DNA of 64,000 nucleotides from Halostagnicola sp. A-GB9-2 (GCF_030068615.1 NZ_JASJOC010000009.1:60798-124797), one strand, 5' to 3'; shown: positions 1 through 9,340, counted from the first letter of the stretch. Program-made: numbers and translations. Notes: generated by a model from the sequence alone, not told the origin.

Positions 1-83
1 GGGTTCTCTTCGCTGTCGTCCGTTCCGAGTCGGACATATCCGCGTGACGAAACGTCTTTGCCGTGGCTCTCTGATCTGTGCGT

Positions 84-275
84 ATGAGCAGTGCATCGTC
101 GATGGTCGGAAGAATACTCACGCCGCGAGTCGCGCTGTTTGCGAACGTCGGTCTCGTCGTCACCGGTTCCGTCCTCGGACTGTTAGGACTGATCGATCCC
201 GTCTCGGGCATTCTGATCGTCGTTATCGGATTTCTCGGTGTCCTCGCCTCCCTGTCGGGCTATCGAGAGGAGTAG
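84..275 (+). CDS. small two-helix membrane protein, hypothetical
   Basis: A 63-residue protein beginning at ATG 84; a GTG two codons upstream (78) is an alternative start. Two hydrophobic stretches follow a short polar N-terminus: VALFANVGLVVTGSVLGLLG and GILIVVIGFLGVLASL. It ends in the charged tail YREE, so it should be an integral membrane protein with two helices. No catalytic motif is visible and I do not recognise a family. It is convergent with the methyltransferase downstream. Its size, clean hydrophobic pattern and GC-rich third positions support it as real. Confidence 0.6.
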   Translation: MSSASSMVGRILTPRVALFANVGLVVTGSVLGLLGLIDPVSGILIVVIGFLGVLASLSGYREE

Positions 276-279
276 TTGA

Positions 280-1185
280 TTATCGGTCGTCGGCGCGCCC
301 GACCGTAACGTAAAACGGAACGCGCTCCGATCGCCGATACGCTTCCGTCTGCATCTGGTCGATCACGCGCCGTCCCATCTCCCGCCAGGAGCTTCTGAGG
401 TCGCCGTATTCCGCTTCGGTCAACTCACCGGCAAGGAGGGTTTCTCTATCGTCCGCCAGTCCAGCACCCGTCGCTTTCCGACGGGCGACGGTAAGTGCGT
501 GTTCCTCGTAAGGAGGAGAAATCGTCCGAACGTGGTCATACGATCGCGTTTCGCACACCTCGAGGCCCGCAGACTCGAAGGCCTCGTTCGCGTCGCTACC
601 CAGTGTAACGTCGGTTCCGACGCCGTCGAGGTAGGCTTGACGCGCCCGTTGCTCGAGTCGTTCTTCGCGGTCGACGCTCGAGGCGATTTCGACGGCTGCG
701 TTGTCGGGTTCGATCGCCGCGACGAGGTCGTTCGAGACGCGGGCGAACTCTGAAACCGCCGCGGCCGGATCCGGGAGGTTGATCAACAGCGCCTGACAGA
801 CGACCAGGTCGAACGTATCGTCTGGAAACGGAAGTTCGAGGGCGTTCCCGGCGACCGCCGAAACGCCGTTTCTTGTTCGGGCGGTCTCGAGGAGCGTCGA
901 ATCGACGTCACAGCCGATTACGGTCCCCGGAGACTCGGCTGCGAGGACTCGACTCAACTCGCCGGTTCCACAGCCGACGTCCAGAATTCTCTCTCGCGAC
1001 TCGAGGGCCAGCGGAGCGAGCGCGTCTCGAGAATCGTCCCACATCCCCTCGCGGGTTCGACGCAGGTACTCGGCTGCAAACTCGCGCACGAATGGATACT
1101 GCGGCGTCTCGAGTAAAAGCGGGTCGGTTCGGACCGGATGCGCTTTCGCGACCGTGGCACTCGAACACTTCTTACGACCTGGCAT
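280..1185 (-). CDS. class I SAM-dependent methyltransferase
   Basis: About 301 residues. The SAM-binding glycine motif DVGCGTG lies at about residues 69-75, followed by an acidic loop (GCDVD) and the motif-IV region DLVVCQALLINLP, typical of the Methyltransf_11/25 group of Rossmann methyltransferases. The substrate cannot be told from sequence. The C-terminal third (YEEHALTVARRKA onward) looks like a substrate-binding extension shared by haloarchaeal homologues. I take ATG 1185; a longer reading from TTG 1224 would add a poorly conserved basic leader. It is divergent from the amphi-Trp gene at 1257. Confidence 0.85.
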   Translation of the reverse strand: MPGRKKCSSATVAKAHPVRTDPLLLETPQYPFVREFAAEYLRRTREGMWDDSRDALAPLALESRERILDVGCGTGELSRVLAAESPGTVIGCDVDSTLLETARTRNGVSAVAGNALELPFPDDTFDLVVCQALLINLPDPAAAVSEFARVSNDLVAAIEPDNAAVEIASSVDREERLEQRARQAYLDGVGTDVTLGSDANEAFESAGLEVCETRSYDHVRTISPPYEEHALTVARRKATGAGLADDRETLLAGELTEAEYGDLRSSWREMGRRVIDQMQTEAYRRSERVPFYVTVGRADDR

Positions 1186-1256
1186 CCAATCCCCGCTCTG
1201 ATCGTGCCTGCGGATTCGCGCCAAACCTATTTCCCTTTGATTGATGGGTATCCTCT

Positions 1257-1505
1257 ATGGGCGATACGACCTCCTACGAAGACGAAATCTCACGGGAAGA
1301 AGCATCGGACCTGGTACAGGAACTGGCTCGAGAACTGCGAAACGACGACGTTGCGGAGATTCGAATCGGAAACAAGATGGTTGCGCTGTCGCCGGCATCG
1401 TCGATCGAGTACTCCATCGAGGCTCAGGAGCGGTCGCCGATGCTCAGCGGCGCTCGAGAAGAGATCACGCTCGAGTTAGCCTGGGAAGTCGCGGAAGATA
1501 CCTGA
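1257..1505 (+). CDS. amphi-Trp domain-containing protein
   Basis: 82 residues. The pattern ASDLVQELARELRNDDVAEI, then IRIGNKMVALSP, a middle acidic segment with an ERSPM turn, and a C-terminal ITLELAWEV is the signature of the amphi-Trp fold, a small domain common in haloarchaea with no established biochemical role. An alternating amphipathic strand carries the single conserved Trp at the end. A second family member lies at 22082 in this window. It has its own short intergenic promoter region, shared divergently with the methyltransferase gene. Confidence 0.85.
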   Translation: MGDTTSYEDEISREEASDLVQELARELRNDDVAEIRIGNKMVALSPASSIEYSIEAQERSPMLSGAREEITLELAWEVAEDT

Positions 1506-1583
1506 GAAAATCGCGGGCGGCGGTTCGCGGTTCCGCTCTGCGGTCGGGGTGTGACCCGGGCGAGCGAGAACGCTGTTCGGCCC

Positions 1584-2453
1584 TTATTCTTCGCGCAGTT
1601 CTTTGACTTTCTGGATGTTCCACGCGAAGCCCCGGCCGTCTTCGGTGGGCGTCTCGAGTGCGAACGGAAGCGCTCGCAGATCGGGGTGGTTGACGATTGC
1701 CTTCATCCCGTCCTCGCCGATGTACCCCTCGCCGATGTGGGCGTGTTCGTCCTTGTGCGTCCCGACATCGTGTTTCGAGTCGTTGAGGTGGAGGTACTCG
1801 AGGTACTCGAGGCCGACCTCGTCGTCGAACCGCCCGATCGTCTCGTCGACGGCCTCCGGCGTCGTGAGGTCGTTGCCCGCGACGAGCGTGTGGGCGGTGT
1901 CGATACAGATGCCGATATCCGTCTCGGTGCGGTCGATAATGCCCGCGAGGTGCTCGAACTCGCCGCCGAGTTTCGTGCCGCTTCCCGCGTCGGATTCGAT
2001 GAGAATCGTCACGTCCTCGGGAACGTCGAGGTCGTCGATGACGCCCGCGGCGTTGTCGAGACCGCCTTCGACGCCAGCGCCGGTGTGTGCGCCCAGATGG
2101 ACGTTTACGTACGGAATATCGAGCCGCTCGGCCGCGTCGAGTTCGGCCTGCATGCTCTCTTTTGACTTTCGGCGGAGGTCCTCTTTGGGCGTACAGAGGT
2201 TGACGAGGTACGCCGAGTGGATCACCCACGGCCCCTCGAGCTTTTCGTCGGTCGCTTCTTGGAACCCCTCGGCGGCGTCCTCGCCGATTTCGGGTTGAGC
2301 CCAGACCTGTGGTGAGGTTGTAAAGACCTGTCCGCAGTTGCCGCCGAAGGCGAGTTGACGGTGAACCGCGTTCCGAATGTCACTGTAGGGTGGAGTCTCT
2401 TCGTCTGAGGAAACACGCGAACCGGAAATCGAAACGTGTGCGCCGACCTTCAT
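1584..2453 (-). CDS. nfo: endonuclease IV (AP endonuclease)
   Basis: 289 residues, close to the usual 280-290 of endonuclease IV. The enzyme cleaves DNA 5' to abasic sites during base excision repair, using a three-zinc TIM barrel. Metal-site segments are visible in order: KVGAHVSI at the start, [43 protein letters not shown] and FALETP. All expected His/Asp/Glu ligands appear present. It starts at ATG 2453 and stands alone between convergent or divergent neighbours, so it is probably transcribed separately. Confidence 0.95.
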   Translation of the reverse strand: MKVGAHVSISGSRVSSDEETPPYSDIRNAVHRQLAFGGNCGQVFTTSPQVWAQPEIGEDAAEGFQEATDEKLEGPWVIHSAYLVNLCTPKEDLRRKSKESMQAELDAAERLDIPYVNVHLGAHTGAGVEGGLDNAAGVIDDLDVPEDVTILIESDAGSGTKLGGEFEHLAGIIDRTETDIGICIDTAHTLVAGNDLTTPEAVDETIGRFDDEVGLEYLEYLHLNDSKHDVGTHKDEHAHIGEGYIGEDGMKAIVNHPDLRALPFALETPTEDGRGFAWNIQKVKELREE

Positions 2454-2541
2454 GGATTCTCATCAGTACCGAGCCGTGATAGGTATAACGAACCGATGTC
2501 GGCGCTTTGCTCTGCTATCGATAGCCATCGGCTGTACTGTC

Positions 2542-3366
2542 TCAGTGCTCGCTTTTCTCGAGCACGTCCCGATTTCGAACCCACGAGTCCGCCCCGAATT
2601 TTCGTGTGGCCAGTTCGTCTGCGGCCTCGAGTTCGGCGTCGCGCCACGTCCCTTCCTCGGCGCCACACCATTCGCCGAGGCTCTCGGCGAGGGTCTCGAC
2701 GGCCTCCTCGCGGTCGAGGCCCGCCTGTTCGCGGATGCTCGTCACGCGATCGGTGAACGTCGCCGCCTCGAGATCGGTGTCGAACACGCCGACGTGGCGT
2801 TCGGGCTCGAGGTCGTAGCTCACGGAGCCGTGCTGGATGACGACGTCTCGTTGTCGGTACTGGGCGTTGCCACTGATCTTGGCTCCGTCGACGACGATGT
2901 CGTGGGCCGGATGAATATCCCGCAAATAACACGACGGCTGGTAGATCGCCTCGCGTTCGGTGCTCGCGAAGTCGGCGTCGACACCCATTCGGGAGAACGC
3001 CTCGAGGATCGGTTCACAGAACAGGGCGTAACAGTCCATGAGGTCCCCGGGGACCTCCTCGGCGGGGGCGACGATCGTATAGGAGATGTCGGCGACCGAA
3101 TCGTGGTAGATGCCGCCGCCGCCGGTCTGTCGACGCGTCACATCGACCCCGTTTTGCTCGCACCACTCCCAGTCGACCGACTCGGCGTCCTGACGATACC
3201 CCATCGAGAGCGTGCTGGGTTCCCACGAATAAACGCGAACCGTCCGCAGGTCGTCCTCGAGGGCCGTCCGGGCCGCGACCTCCTCGAGTGACATCTGCGT
3301 CGCTCCGTCGCGAGGGTCGTCTCTGATCAGTCGCCAGTCCCGACGCTCGAGGTCGTCCGTAGTCAT
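2542..3366 (-). CDS. lipoate--protein ligase family protein (biotin/lipoate A/B ligase fold)
   Basis: 274 residues. The N-terminal half carries LSMGYRQDAESVD and the conserved RRQTGGGGIYHD block of the LplA/LipB fold, where the glycine-rich loop binds the lipoyl-AMP intermediate. AKISGNAQYRQRDVVIQHGS contains the catalytic-lysine region (KISGNAQ). The likely role is attachment of lipoate to 2-oxoacid dehydrogenase or glycine-cleavage proteins in the cytoplasm. No lipoylated partner gene is adjacent, so the target is inferred from the family. The start is ATG 3366. Confidence 0.88.
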   Translation of the reverse strand: MTTDDLERRDWRLIRDDPRDGATQMSLEEVAARTALEDDLRTVRVYSWEPSTLSMGYRQDAESVDWEWCEQNGVDVTRRQTGGGGIYHDSVADISYTIVAPAEEVPGDLMDCYALFCEPILEAFSRMGVDADFASTEREAIYQPSCYLRDIHPAHDIVVDGAKISGNAQYRQRDVVIQHGSVSYDLEPERHVGVFDTDLEAATFTDRVTSIREQAGLDREEAVETLAESLGEWCGAEEGTWRDAELEAADELATRKFGADSWVRNRDVLEKSEH

Positions 3367-3563
3367 GTGCTCACGGATGGGCGGAATCGAGTTAGTGATT
3401 GCGGAGCTTCGGAGGTCTCGAGGGACAGGTCGATAATGGAACCGATTTGAAGGGAACGTCGAACCGATTTGAACGCAAAGCTGGCAGGCTCGAACGCAAA
3501 GGTGAACGATTCGTACCTAAGATCGCCGGTTCGTTACTTTGGTGAGAGAACGCTGTCGGGTCG

Positions 3564-4505
3564 TTACTCCGGCGGGACGCTCACCAGTCCGGACGGCTCC
3601 TCGTTTGACGCAGTCGTCAGCACGAATTCCCACGTTGATTCGTCGTCGTCAACCGACTCGGCGCTCGAGATCGTGATATTCGGTTCGGAACAGTATCGGA
3701 GCAGTTCGATCACGAGCGGGAGCGTCACGACGCCGGTTTCCGCTCGGCCGAGCGCGTAGGCAGCGAGAGTCACGGTCCACGACCGCGATTCGACCGACCG
3801 GTCGACCGCAATCCGCTCGAGGGTGTAGTCCTCGAGGAGTGCGACAGACTGGAGTCGCGATAACGTCACCTCGAGTGGTTCGTCGCTCGCCGGTGGCGAC
3901 GACAATCGCTGTGCGGCGGCGAGCAACAGTGGTGCCTGCTCTCCCGGCTCGAGTTGCCGCTCGAGTTCGATCGCCATGCTCTCGAGCAGTCGAAGGCAGA
4001 GTTCGTCCGGCGATTCGATCGTTTCCGCGATCTCGAGATACGTATCCATGATCGCCCGCTCGACCGATCGGTGGGAGGATTCGGCGACGGTTTCGAACAC
4101 CGACCCTGCGATGGCGTGACAGAAGTCGATGAGTGATTCCTCACTGCCTGGCTCGTTGGGAGGAAACGACAGGGTTGTCTCGGACGCGTCGTCCGATCGT
4201 CGCCCGGTATCGCCAGACGCGACACCGTCGCTCGCGGGATCGTCGGAGACCCGAGACGTCAGATCGTTGTCCTGGCAGACGATCACGTCATACCGGGGTA
4301 GTTGCGGGTCGTACCGACGGAGGGCGGCCCGGTACTGTTCTGTCGCTCGCGCGCCCGCTCGAGCGGTCGGCCTGTTTTCGAAGCGAAGACCGATGGCGGG
4401 TGCGGGATGTTCTCCGGTGCGCCCACATCGCAGGTAGTACGGTCCCGTCTCGTCGGCGAGCGCCTCTAAGTGCTGGCGAATGTCTCCGAGTGTCGTTCCG
4501 ATCAT
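3564..4505 (-). CDS. conserved haloarchaeal hypothetical protein
   Basis: 313 residues, soluble. The N-terminus (IGTTLGDIRQHLEALADETG, then YYLRCGRTGEHPAPAIGLRF and a YRAALRRYDPQLPRYDVIVC block) resembles a haloarchaea-specific domain that I recognise by pattern but cannot name securely. The middle is a low-complexity Asp/Ser linker. The C-terminal half is alpha-helical and contains an AAAQRLSSPP segment. No enzyme motif, membrane helix or signal peptide is seen. It lies upstream of, and in the same direction as, the lipoate ligase but about 200 bases away. Function unknown. Confidence 0.75.
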   Translation of the reverse strand: MIGTTLGDIRQHLEALADETGPYYLRCGRTGEHPAPAIGLRFENRPTARAGARATEQYRAALRRYDPQLPRYDVIVCQDNDLTSRVSDDPASDGVASGDTGRRSDDASETTLSFPPNEPGSEESLIDFCHAIAGSVFETVAESSHRSVERAIMDTYLEIAETIESPDELCLRLLESMAIELERQLEPGEQAPLLLAAAQRLSSPPASDEPLEVTLSRLQSVALLEDYTLERIAVDRSVESRSWTVTLAAYALGRAETGVVTLPLVIELLRYCSEPNITISSAESVDDDESTWEFVLTTASNEEPSGLVSVPPE

Positions 4506-4602
4506 TGTGTAGTCTCGTTTCAGCTGGTCCGCGTGGCAACCGCGAGTGAAATTCGGTTAGTGGAGTCGCGGATCGTTGTTTTCGTCGTTCGGTGGTGGGG
4601 AC

Positions 4603-5733
4603 TCATAGATCGTTATTGACGATATCTGCGACGCGCTCTCGATCGAAGAGCTGTTCGTCCATCGGAATATCCTCCGAATCTCCGGGCCACTCGCCGAACT
4701 CATCGGGATAGACCTGCTTTGCTAACGCTTCGGTCGAAAACAGATGCGCGATCGGCCCCATGAACTGGCCGGACGACCGGACGACGTTCCCGTTTTCGAC
4801 GGCTTCGAGCTCGCTCGCAGTTGAGTGATTCTCGAGGGGGTCAATGACCTCGGTTTGCCACTCCTCGCCGGTCATCGAGGAGAGGTTGTACGCCCCGAGA
4901 TAGTCGGGCTCGACCTCGAGCAGGGTCTCGTACCCTACCGGCCCATCGGGTTCAATGTCCGCGAAGGCATCTTCGAAGCCGAGGTCGCGGAAGCTCTGGG
5001 CGTCGTTTCGTTTGTCGGCGATCGGTGCCGGTTCGAACTGGCCCGATTCCGCGCTGATCCCCCGCCAGAAGACGGCCGCACTCGGGCGTTCGTCTTCGGG
5101 TGGGAGTCCAGCCTCGATATCCGCGATGAATTCATCGCGGAGTTCGACCCAGGCCTCGTACTGTTCCTCTCGCCGGAATATCTTCGCGATCTTTTCGAAT
5201 AGTTCGTACATCGTGTAATACGGCTCCTCGTTGCCGTCGAACTCGAACCGAATGTACGAGCCGAGATACGGAGCGACACTCGTTTCGATCTCCTCGAGAT
5301 CAGCGTCCGACCAGCCCGAATAGCTCTGGAGCATCCGCGGATCCATCAGGTGGACGTCGGCGTCGACTTCGTAGAAGATCTCTTTATCGTACGTTCGGGC
5401 GGATTCTCCCTCTCCGTACTGTAGAATTTTGTCCGGATCGTGCTCGACGCCGGGCAACTGGTCGTAAAACTTGTAGGGTTTCCGGTCGGGATAGGCGTGG
5501 GCTTCCGGTTGCAATCCGAGGGCCATCGCCATGTCCTCTTGCGTGCCCGGAATGACCGAGAACGTTTCGGGGACTGATTCGAACGTGTGACAGCCCGCCG
5601 GTTCGATACAGACTTCGTAAGATTCGGTTTCGCCCGAACCGTTCGATGTCTCGCTTTCTCCGTTCATACAACCCGCGATTGCGGTCGCAATCGCTCCTGA
5701 GCCTGCTGCCAGTAACTGGCGTCTGTGCACCAT
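4603..5733 (-). CDS. iron(III)-siderophore ABC transporter substrate-binding lipoprotein
   Basis: 376 residues. The N-terminus HRRQLLAAGSGAIATAIAGC is a twin-arginine leader with a lipobox (IAGC), so the protein is exported folded and anchored outside the membrane. The body follows the FepB/BtuF-like binding-protein pattern. A first lobe carries FSVIPGTQEDMAMALGLQPE and the second lobe has DYLGAYNLSSMTGEEWQ and GQFMGPIAHLFSTEALAKQVYP. It lies 125 bases downstream of the ATPase gene but has its own promoter: a TATA-like AATAT/TTAAT stretch near 5752-5762 flanked by two iron-type palindromes, so the mRNA is probably leaderless and iron-repressed. It is homologous to the lipoprotein at 8199. Confidence 0.9.
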   Translation of the reverse strand: MVHRRQLLAAGSGAIATAIAGCMNGESETSNGSGETESYEVCIEPAGCHTFESVPETFSVIPGTQEDMAMALGLQPEAHAYPDRKPYKFYDQLPGVEHDPDKILQYGEGESARTYDKEIFYEVDADVHLMDPRMLQSYSGWSDADLEEIETSVAPYLGSYIRFEFDGNEEPYYTMYELFEKIAKIFRREEQYEAWVELRDEFIADIEAGLPPEDERPSAAVFWRGISAESGQFEPAPIADKRNDAQSFRDLGFEDAFADIEPDGPVGYETLLEVEPDYLGAYNLSSMTGEEWQTEVIDPLENHSTASELEAVENGNVVRSSGQFMGPIAHLFSTEALAKQVYPDEFGEWPGDSEDIPMDEQLFDRERVADIVNNDL

Positions 5734-5735
5734 GT

Positions 5736-5753
5736 TTTTAGGTTGGCCTAAAA
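5736..5753. promoter_or_regulatory. iron-regulator operator, promoter-proximal
   Basis: Perfect inverted repeat TTTTAGG-TTGG-CCTAAAA, lying two bases upstream of the ATG at 5733. In a leaderless promoter this covers the transcription start. The half-site matches the TTAGG/CCTAA type reported for haloarchaeal iron-dependent DtxR-family repressors (SirR/Idr), so iron-dependent repression is inferred. Confidence 0.8.
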
Positions 5754-5769
5754 TATTAAAAGTACTTTG

Positions 5770-5787
5770 TTTTAGGCAAACCTAAAA
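5770..5787. promoter_or_regulatory. iron-regulator operator, promoter-distal
   Basis: A second perfect inverted repeat, TTTTAGG-CAAA-CCTAAAA, 34 bases centre to centre from the first. The AT-rich TATA region (5752-5765) lies between the two operators, so a dimer on each would cage the promoter of the lipoprotein gene at 4603-5733. Confidence 0.8.
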
Positions 5788-5857
5788 ATTCGGCTCGGAG
5801 AGCCGAGATAGCTACGCCGACGAAACGCTCACAGAGAAACGACCGATACACCCCCTC

Positions 5858-6766
5858 TTAGCGCCGTAGTGCGCGTTGGCGCGACGCTTCGATCGAATCA
5901 TCGTGAAGCGGGCTCACGGGGGTGATCCGTATGCCGTCGTTTTCCTTGACGCGGGCCTCGATCCCGAACACCTCTTCGAGAAGGGCTTCGGTCACGACCT
6001 CCGCGGGCCGGCCGCGGGCGTGGATCGAACCCTCGTTGAGCGCGAGCAAGTAATCCGCGTATCGGGCCGCCTGTTCGATATCGTGTAAGACGAGCACAAC
6101 GGTGACGTCGCTGTGGTCTCGAAGCGCCTCAACGATCTCCATCACCTCGAGCTGGTGGTGGATATCCAGAAACGTCGTGGGTTCGTCGAGCAACAGGATT
6201 TCCGTCTCCTGTGCGAGGACCATCGCGATCCAAACTAACTGCTTCTGGCCGCCGCTTAGGCTCCCCACGTCGCGGTCTCGAAGGTGATCGACGCCGGCGA
6301 GCGAGATCGCTCTATCGACGGCCTCCTGATCGGCCTGCGTCACCGATTCGAAAAACCCTCGATGCGGGTATCGGCCGTGATAGACGAGGTCTTCGACCGA
6401 CAGGCTTCCCGGGGACATGTTCTCCTGTGAGAGCAGGCCGAACTTCCGAGCGAACTCCTTCGAGTCGAGTTCGTGAGCGTCTCGCCCATTTAACAGCACC
6501 GTTCCCGATTCGAGGGATATCTGTCGAGCAATCCCCTTCAGGAGCGTACTCTTCCCGCTTCCGTTCGGACCGATGAGCGCGGTCACGTCGCCTTCCGGAA
6601 CGACGATCGATTCGTCGTCGATGACCGGTTCCTCGGCGTTCGGGTAGCCGACGACTAACTCCTTGCCGACGAGCTGTTCGCTCTCGTCGTCATTCGGTTG
6701 TTTTCGTTCGGTAACCGGTACATCCTGTTCTATCTCCGTGTTTTCTCGATGTGTTTCTACGGACAT
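5858..6766 (-). CDS. iron(III)-siderophore ABC transporter ATP-binding protein
   Basis: About 302 residues from ATG 6766. Walker A is GPNGSGKST, the signature is LSGGQKQL, Walker B is ILLLDEPT with a D-loop region TFLDIHHQLEV, and the switch His lies in LVLHDIEQAARYAD. This is the FecE/BtuD class that powers uptake of siderophores or cobamides. An alternative GTG start at 6874 overlaps the permease stop by 11 bases and would add 36 residues of low conservation; translation could be coupled either way. It is co-directional with the permease and binding protein upstream, consistent with one operon. Confidence 0.92.
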   Translation of the reverse strand: MSVETHRENTEIEQDVPVTERKQPNDDESEQLVGKELVVGYPNAEEPVIDDESIVVPEGDVTALIGPNGSGKSTLLKGIARQISLESGTVLLNGRDAHELDSKEFARKFGLLSQENMSPGSLSVEDLVYHGRYPHRGFFESVTQADQEAVDRAISLAGVDHLRDRDVGSLSGGQKQLVWIAMVLAQETEILLLDEPTTFLDIHHQLEVMEIVEALRDHSDVTVVLVLHDIEQAARYADYLLALNEGSIHARGRPAEVVTEALLEEVFGIEARVKENDGIRITPVSPLHDDSIEASRQRALRR

Positions 6767-6863
6767 TCGTAATCGCCTCCACGTGCACTGTTTGGTGTTC
6801 GTCCTCGTCGTCTGATATGCGCTCGAGCGCGATGGCACCGACAGGTATTCGCCCTTCCGATCA

Positions 6864-8054
6864 TCAGATCTCACCGAGTTGCTCTTTCTTTCGCATTAGA
6901 TAGAGGAAGTACGGCCCGCCGATCAGTCCCGTAACGATACCGACCGGTATCTGGACGGGGTTGAGTGCGAGTCGCGCACCGACATCCGCGGCGACCATCA
7001 ACGCCGGTCCGACGAACAGACAGCCGATTATCAGACGTTTGTAGTCACTTCCGACGATGTTCCGAACCATGTGCGGGACGATCAGTCCGACGAAGCCGAC
7101 GATACCGGCCACGGCGATACTCGCGGCGGCCGCGAGGACGGCGACACCGGAGAGGGCGAATCGCACTCGCTCGACGGACATTCCCAGCGACGACGCCGTC
7201 TGTTCGCCGAGCAAGAGCACGTTCAGTTGGCGGGAACTGATGATCGCAAGCCCCATCGCGACCACCGTCCACGGCAGGACCATCCGCACCTGCTGCCAGT
7301 CGACGCCGGTGAGCGATCCGCTTGTCCACGCGATAGCTTCCTGAACGATGCCGATATCGTCGGCGAAGAAGAACATAGCGGTCTGGAGCGACCCGAATAC
7401 CGTTCCGACGATAACGCCGGCGAGGACCAGCCGAATCGGACTCGTTCCGTTCTTCCAGGCGATGACATACACGAGCAGGAACGCGACCGCGCCACCCGCT
7501 GAGGCGACCAGCGGAAGGACCGTCGTCAATCCGCTGAAAACCGTCAACACCAGCAAAATCATCAACCCCGCGCCGGAGGAGACGCCGAGGATGAACGGGC
7601 TCGCGAGTTCGTTTCGGGTAACCGCCTGAAAGATCGCGCCGGAGACGGCGAGGTTCATGCCGACGAATATCGCCACGAGTACCCGGGGAAGCCGAAGGTT
7701 CCAGACGATGAGCGTCTCTGTCGACAACTCGGGTAGCTCTCCCTGATAGCCGGTGAGAAACCGCATCAGATCCTCGCCGACGAAGAAGTTGAGGAGCCAT
7801 CGGGGATCGAGCAAGACCGTCGTGTCGAACACGGCCCGAATTGCTTGTCCGAACGTCATCGAATACGCCCCGTACCTCACTTGGACGAGCCCGGAAATGG
7901 CGACGATTATCGAACTTCCGAGACACAACGAGAGGAGTTTGCCATCAATAAGCGAGGGTTCGTTCCGCCGGCGGCCGGCACTCGCATCGGTACTCGAGGA
8001 ACCCGGTGATCGTTCAGCGGATCTGCTGGATCGATCCGTTCCAGTTTCGGTCAT
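6864..8054 (-). CDS. iron(III)-siderophore ABC transporter permease (FecCD family)
   Basis: 396 residues with a polar, Ser/Arg-rich N-terminal tail of about 38 residues and then roughly ten hydrophobic helices. The FecCD hallmarks are LRLPRVLVAIFVGMNLAVSG followed by AIFQAVTRNELASPFILGVS, and GIVGFVGLIVPHMVRNIVGSDYKRL, the cytoplasmic coupling-helix region that contacts the ATPase. It forms the transmembrane dimer for substrate delivered by the lipoprotein at 8199, and possibly also the one at 4603. The start ATG 8054 overlaps the stop of a small upstream reading frame as ATGA. Confidence 0.92.
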   Translation of the reverse strand: MTETGTDRSSRSAERSPGSSSTDASAGRRRNEPSLIDGKLLSLCLGSSIIVAISGLVQVRYGAYSMTFGQAIRAVFDTTVLLDPRWLLNFFVGEDLMRFLTGYQGELPELSTETLIVWNLRLPRVLVAIFVGMNLAVSGAIFQAVTRNELASPFILGVSSGAGLMILLVLTVFSGLTTVLPLVASAGGAVAFLLVYVIAWKNGTSPIRLVLAGVIVGTVFGSLQTAMFFFADDIGIVQEAIAWTSGSLTGVDWQQVRMVLPWTVVAMGLAIISSRQLNVLLLGEQTASSLGMSVERVRFALSGVAVLAAAASIAVAGIVGFVGLIVPHMVRNIVGSDYKRLIIGCLFVGPALMVAADVGARLALNPVQIPVGIVTGLIGGPYFLYLMRKKEQLGEI

Positions 8055-8197
8055 CGTGGCACTCCGTCTATCCCCATCGAATTCTCGAGACTGTGGGCTA
8101 CTGTGGTCACATCGATAGCGTACTTCTCGGAGCCGATGCTACCGGGTGCTATTGAGGTGTTAGTCCACTCGCCGTTGCTGTTCGGTTTTCCACGCAT
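8051..8197 (-). CDS. small ORF between binding protein and permease (putative)
   Basis: A 48-codon frame starting at ATG 8197, two bases after the binding-protein stop, and ending in an ATGA overlap with the permease start. The product begins MRGKPNSNGEWTNTS and ends MGIDGVPR, with no membrane helix or known motif. The four-base overlap and tight spacing suggest coupled translation, but coding content is weak evidence at this length. It could instead be an untranslated linker. Confidence 0.35.
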   Translation of the reverse strand: MRGKPNSNGEWTNTSIAPGSIGSEKYAIDVTTVAHSLENSMGIDGVPR

Positions 8198-8198
8198 G

Positions 8199-9338
8199 CT
8201 ATGAGTCGGTACTGATATCTGCGACGCGATCTCGGTCGAACAGGTCCTCGTCGGGCTCGAATTCGTCCGTATAGAGCTGTTGAGCCCCCCGCTCAAGTTC
8301 GAACAGGTGGCTGATCGGTCCGAGGTACAGCGGCCCGCCCTGAAAGACGCGACCGTTCTGGACCGCTGTCAGTTCGCTCCCCACGGAGTGGTCTTCCATG
8401 TACGAAAGCACGGACTCGCGGAACTCGTCACGGGATTTGTGGTGGTGGCCGCGGATCAGGATCACGTCGGGGTCGACTTCGAGGACGGTTTCATAATCAA
8501 GGGTGCCTCGTTCGGTCGTACTCAACCCGTCAATCCCGGTCCCCGAAAGCGCGTCCTCGAGTCCGAGTTCGTGCCAGTGTTTGTTGTCCGTTCCGCGGTC
8601 GGAGAGTCGATACGGCGTAAACTCCTCCGGCTCGTCCGAATTGTCGTGCGTGAGTAGTGCGGTTGGTCTGTCTTCGATTGGGGGCAGTCGTGACTCGACG
8701 TCCGAAACGAACTCGTCGTGAAGGTCGGCAAACTCCTCGAACCGATCCCGTTGCTGGAATACGTCCGCGACGAGTTCGAATGCCTCGTACATCGAATAGT
8801 ATCGGTAGTCGTGCCAGTCGTCGGTTCGTCTGAAGATCGTGTTGCCGATGAACGGGGCGACGTTCTCATCGATTTCCTCGACATCTGCTTCTTCGAGCCC
8901 GAACGCCGAGTTGTGGACGAGCCAATTCGGGTCTATCAGGTGAACGTCTGGGTCTAGTTCGTAGAACAGTTCCCTGTCGACGCCGTCGTTCCAGAGCTCG
9001 GTCAGCGAATCCAGATCGAACTCAATGCCGAGTTCGTCGAAGTGCTTCGTGACGATTCGATTCAACTCGCCGGCGGCGAGCAGTCCGTCGCCGACGCCAA
9101 GTACGATTCCCATCTCGGCGTAGTTGCTCTCGTAGACCACCCACTCCTCGGGAACGTCCTGAAATTGGACTTTTCCAACTGGTTCCATCGAGACTGTATA
9201 CGAATCTTCTTCCCCGCCACCCGAGTCGACTTCGGGCGTCGAACAGCCAGCCAGTAGTACTGATCCGACGGCCGTTCCGCCGGTCGCTAACACTCCCCTG
9301 CGAGTTGTCCCGTTTGCGCGTGCTGAGACGACCATCAT
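8199..9338 (-). CDS. iron(III)-siderophore ABC transporter substrate-binding lipoprotein
   Basis: 379 residues. The leader TTRRGVLATGG plus lipobox LAGC at about residues 29-32 gives a TAT-exported lipoprotein. The body is a two-lobed FepB-like binding protein (VVYESNYAEMGIVLGVGD in lobe one, DPDVILIRGHHHKSRDEF and YLGPISHLFELERGAQQLY in lobe two). Two adjacent ATGs (9338, 9335) may serve as start. A TATA element (TTATAA, about 9358-9365 on the minus strand) lies 22-27 bases upstream, flanked by two iron-type operators. It is the first gene of the transporter operon and a paralogue of the 4603 gene. Confidence 0.9.
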   Translation of the reverse strand: MMVVSARANGTTRRGVLATGGTAVGSVLLAGCSTPEVDSGGGEEDSYTVSMEPVGKVQFQDVPEEWVVYESNYAEMGIVLGVGDGLLAAGELNRIVTKHFDELGIEFDLDSLTELWNDGVDRELFYELDPDVHLIDPNWLVHNSAFGLEEADVEEIDENVAPFIGNTIFRRTDDWHDYRYYSMYEAFELVADVFQQRDRFEEFADLHDEFVSDVESRLPPIEDRPTALLTHDNSDEPEEFTPYRLSDRGTDNKHWHELGLEDALSGTGIDGLSTTERGTLDYETVLEVDPDVILIRGHHHKSRDEFRESVLSYMEDHSVGSELTAVQNGRVFQGGPLYLGPISHLFELERGAQQLYTDEFEPDEDLFDRDRVADISTDS

Positions 9339-9340
9339 TC

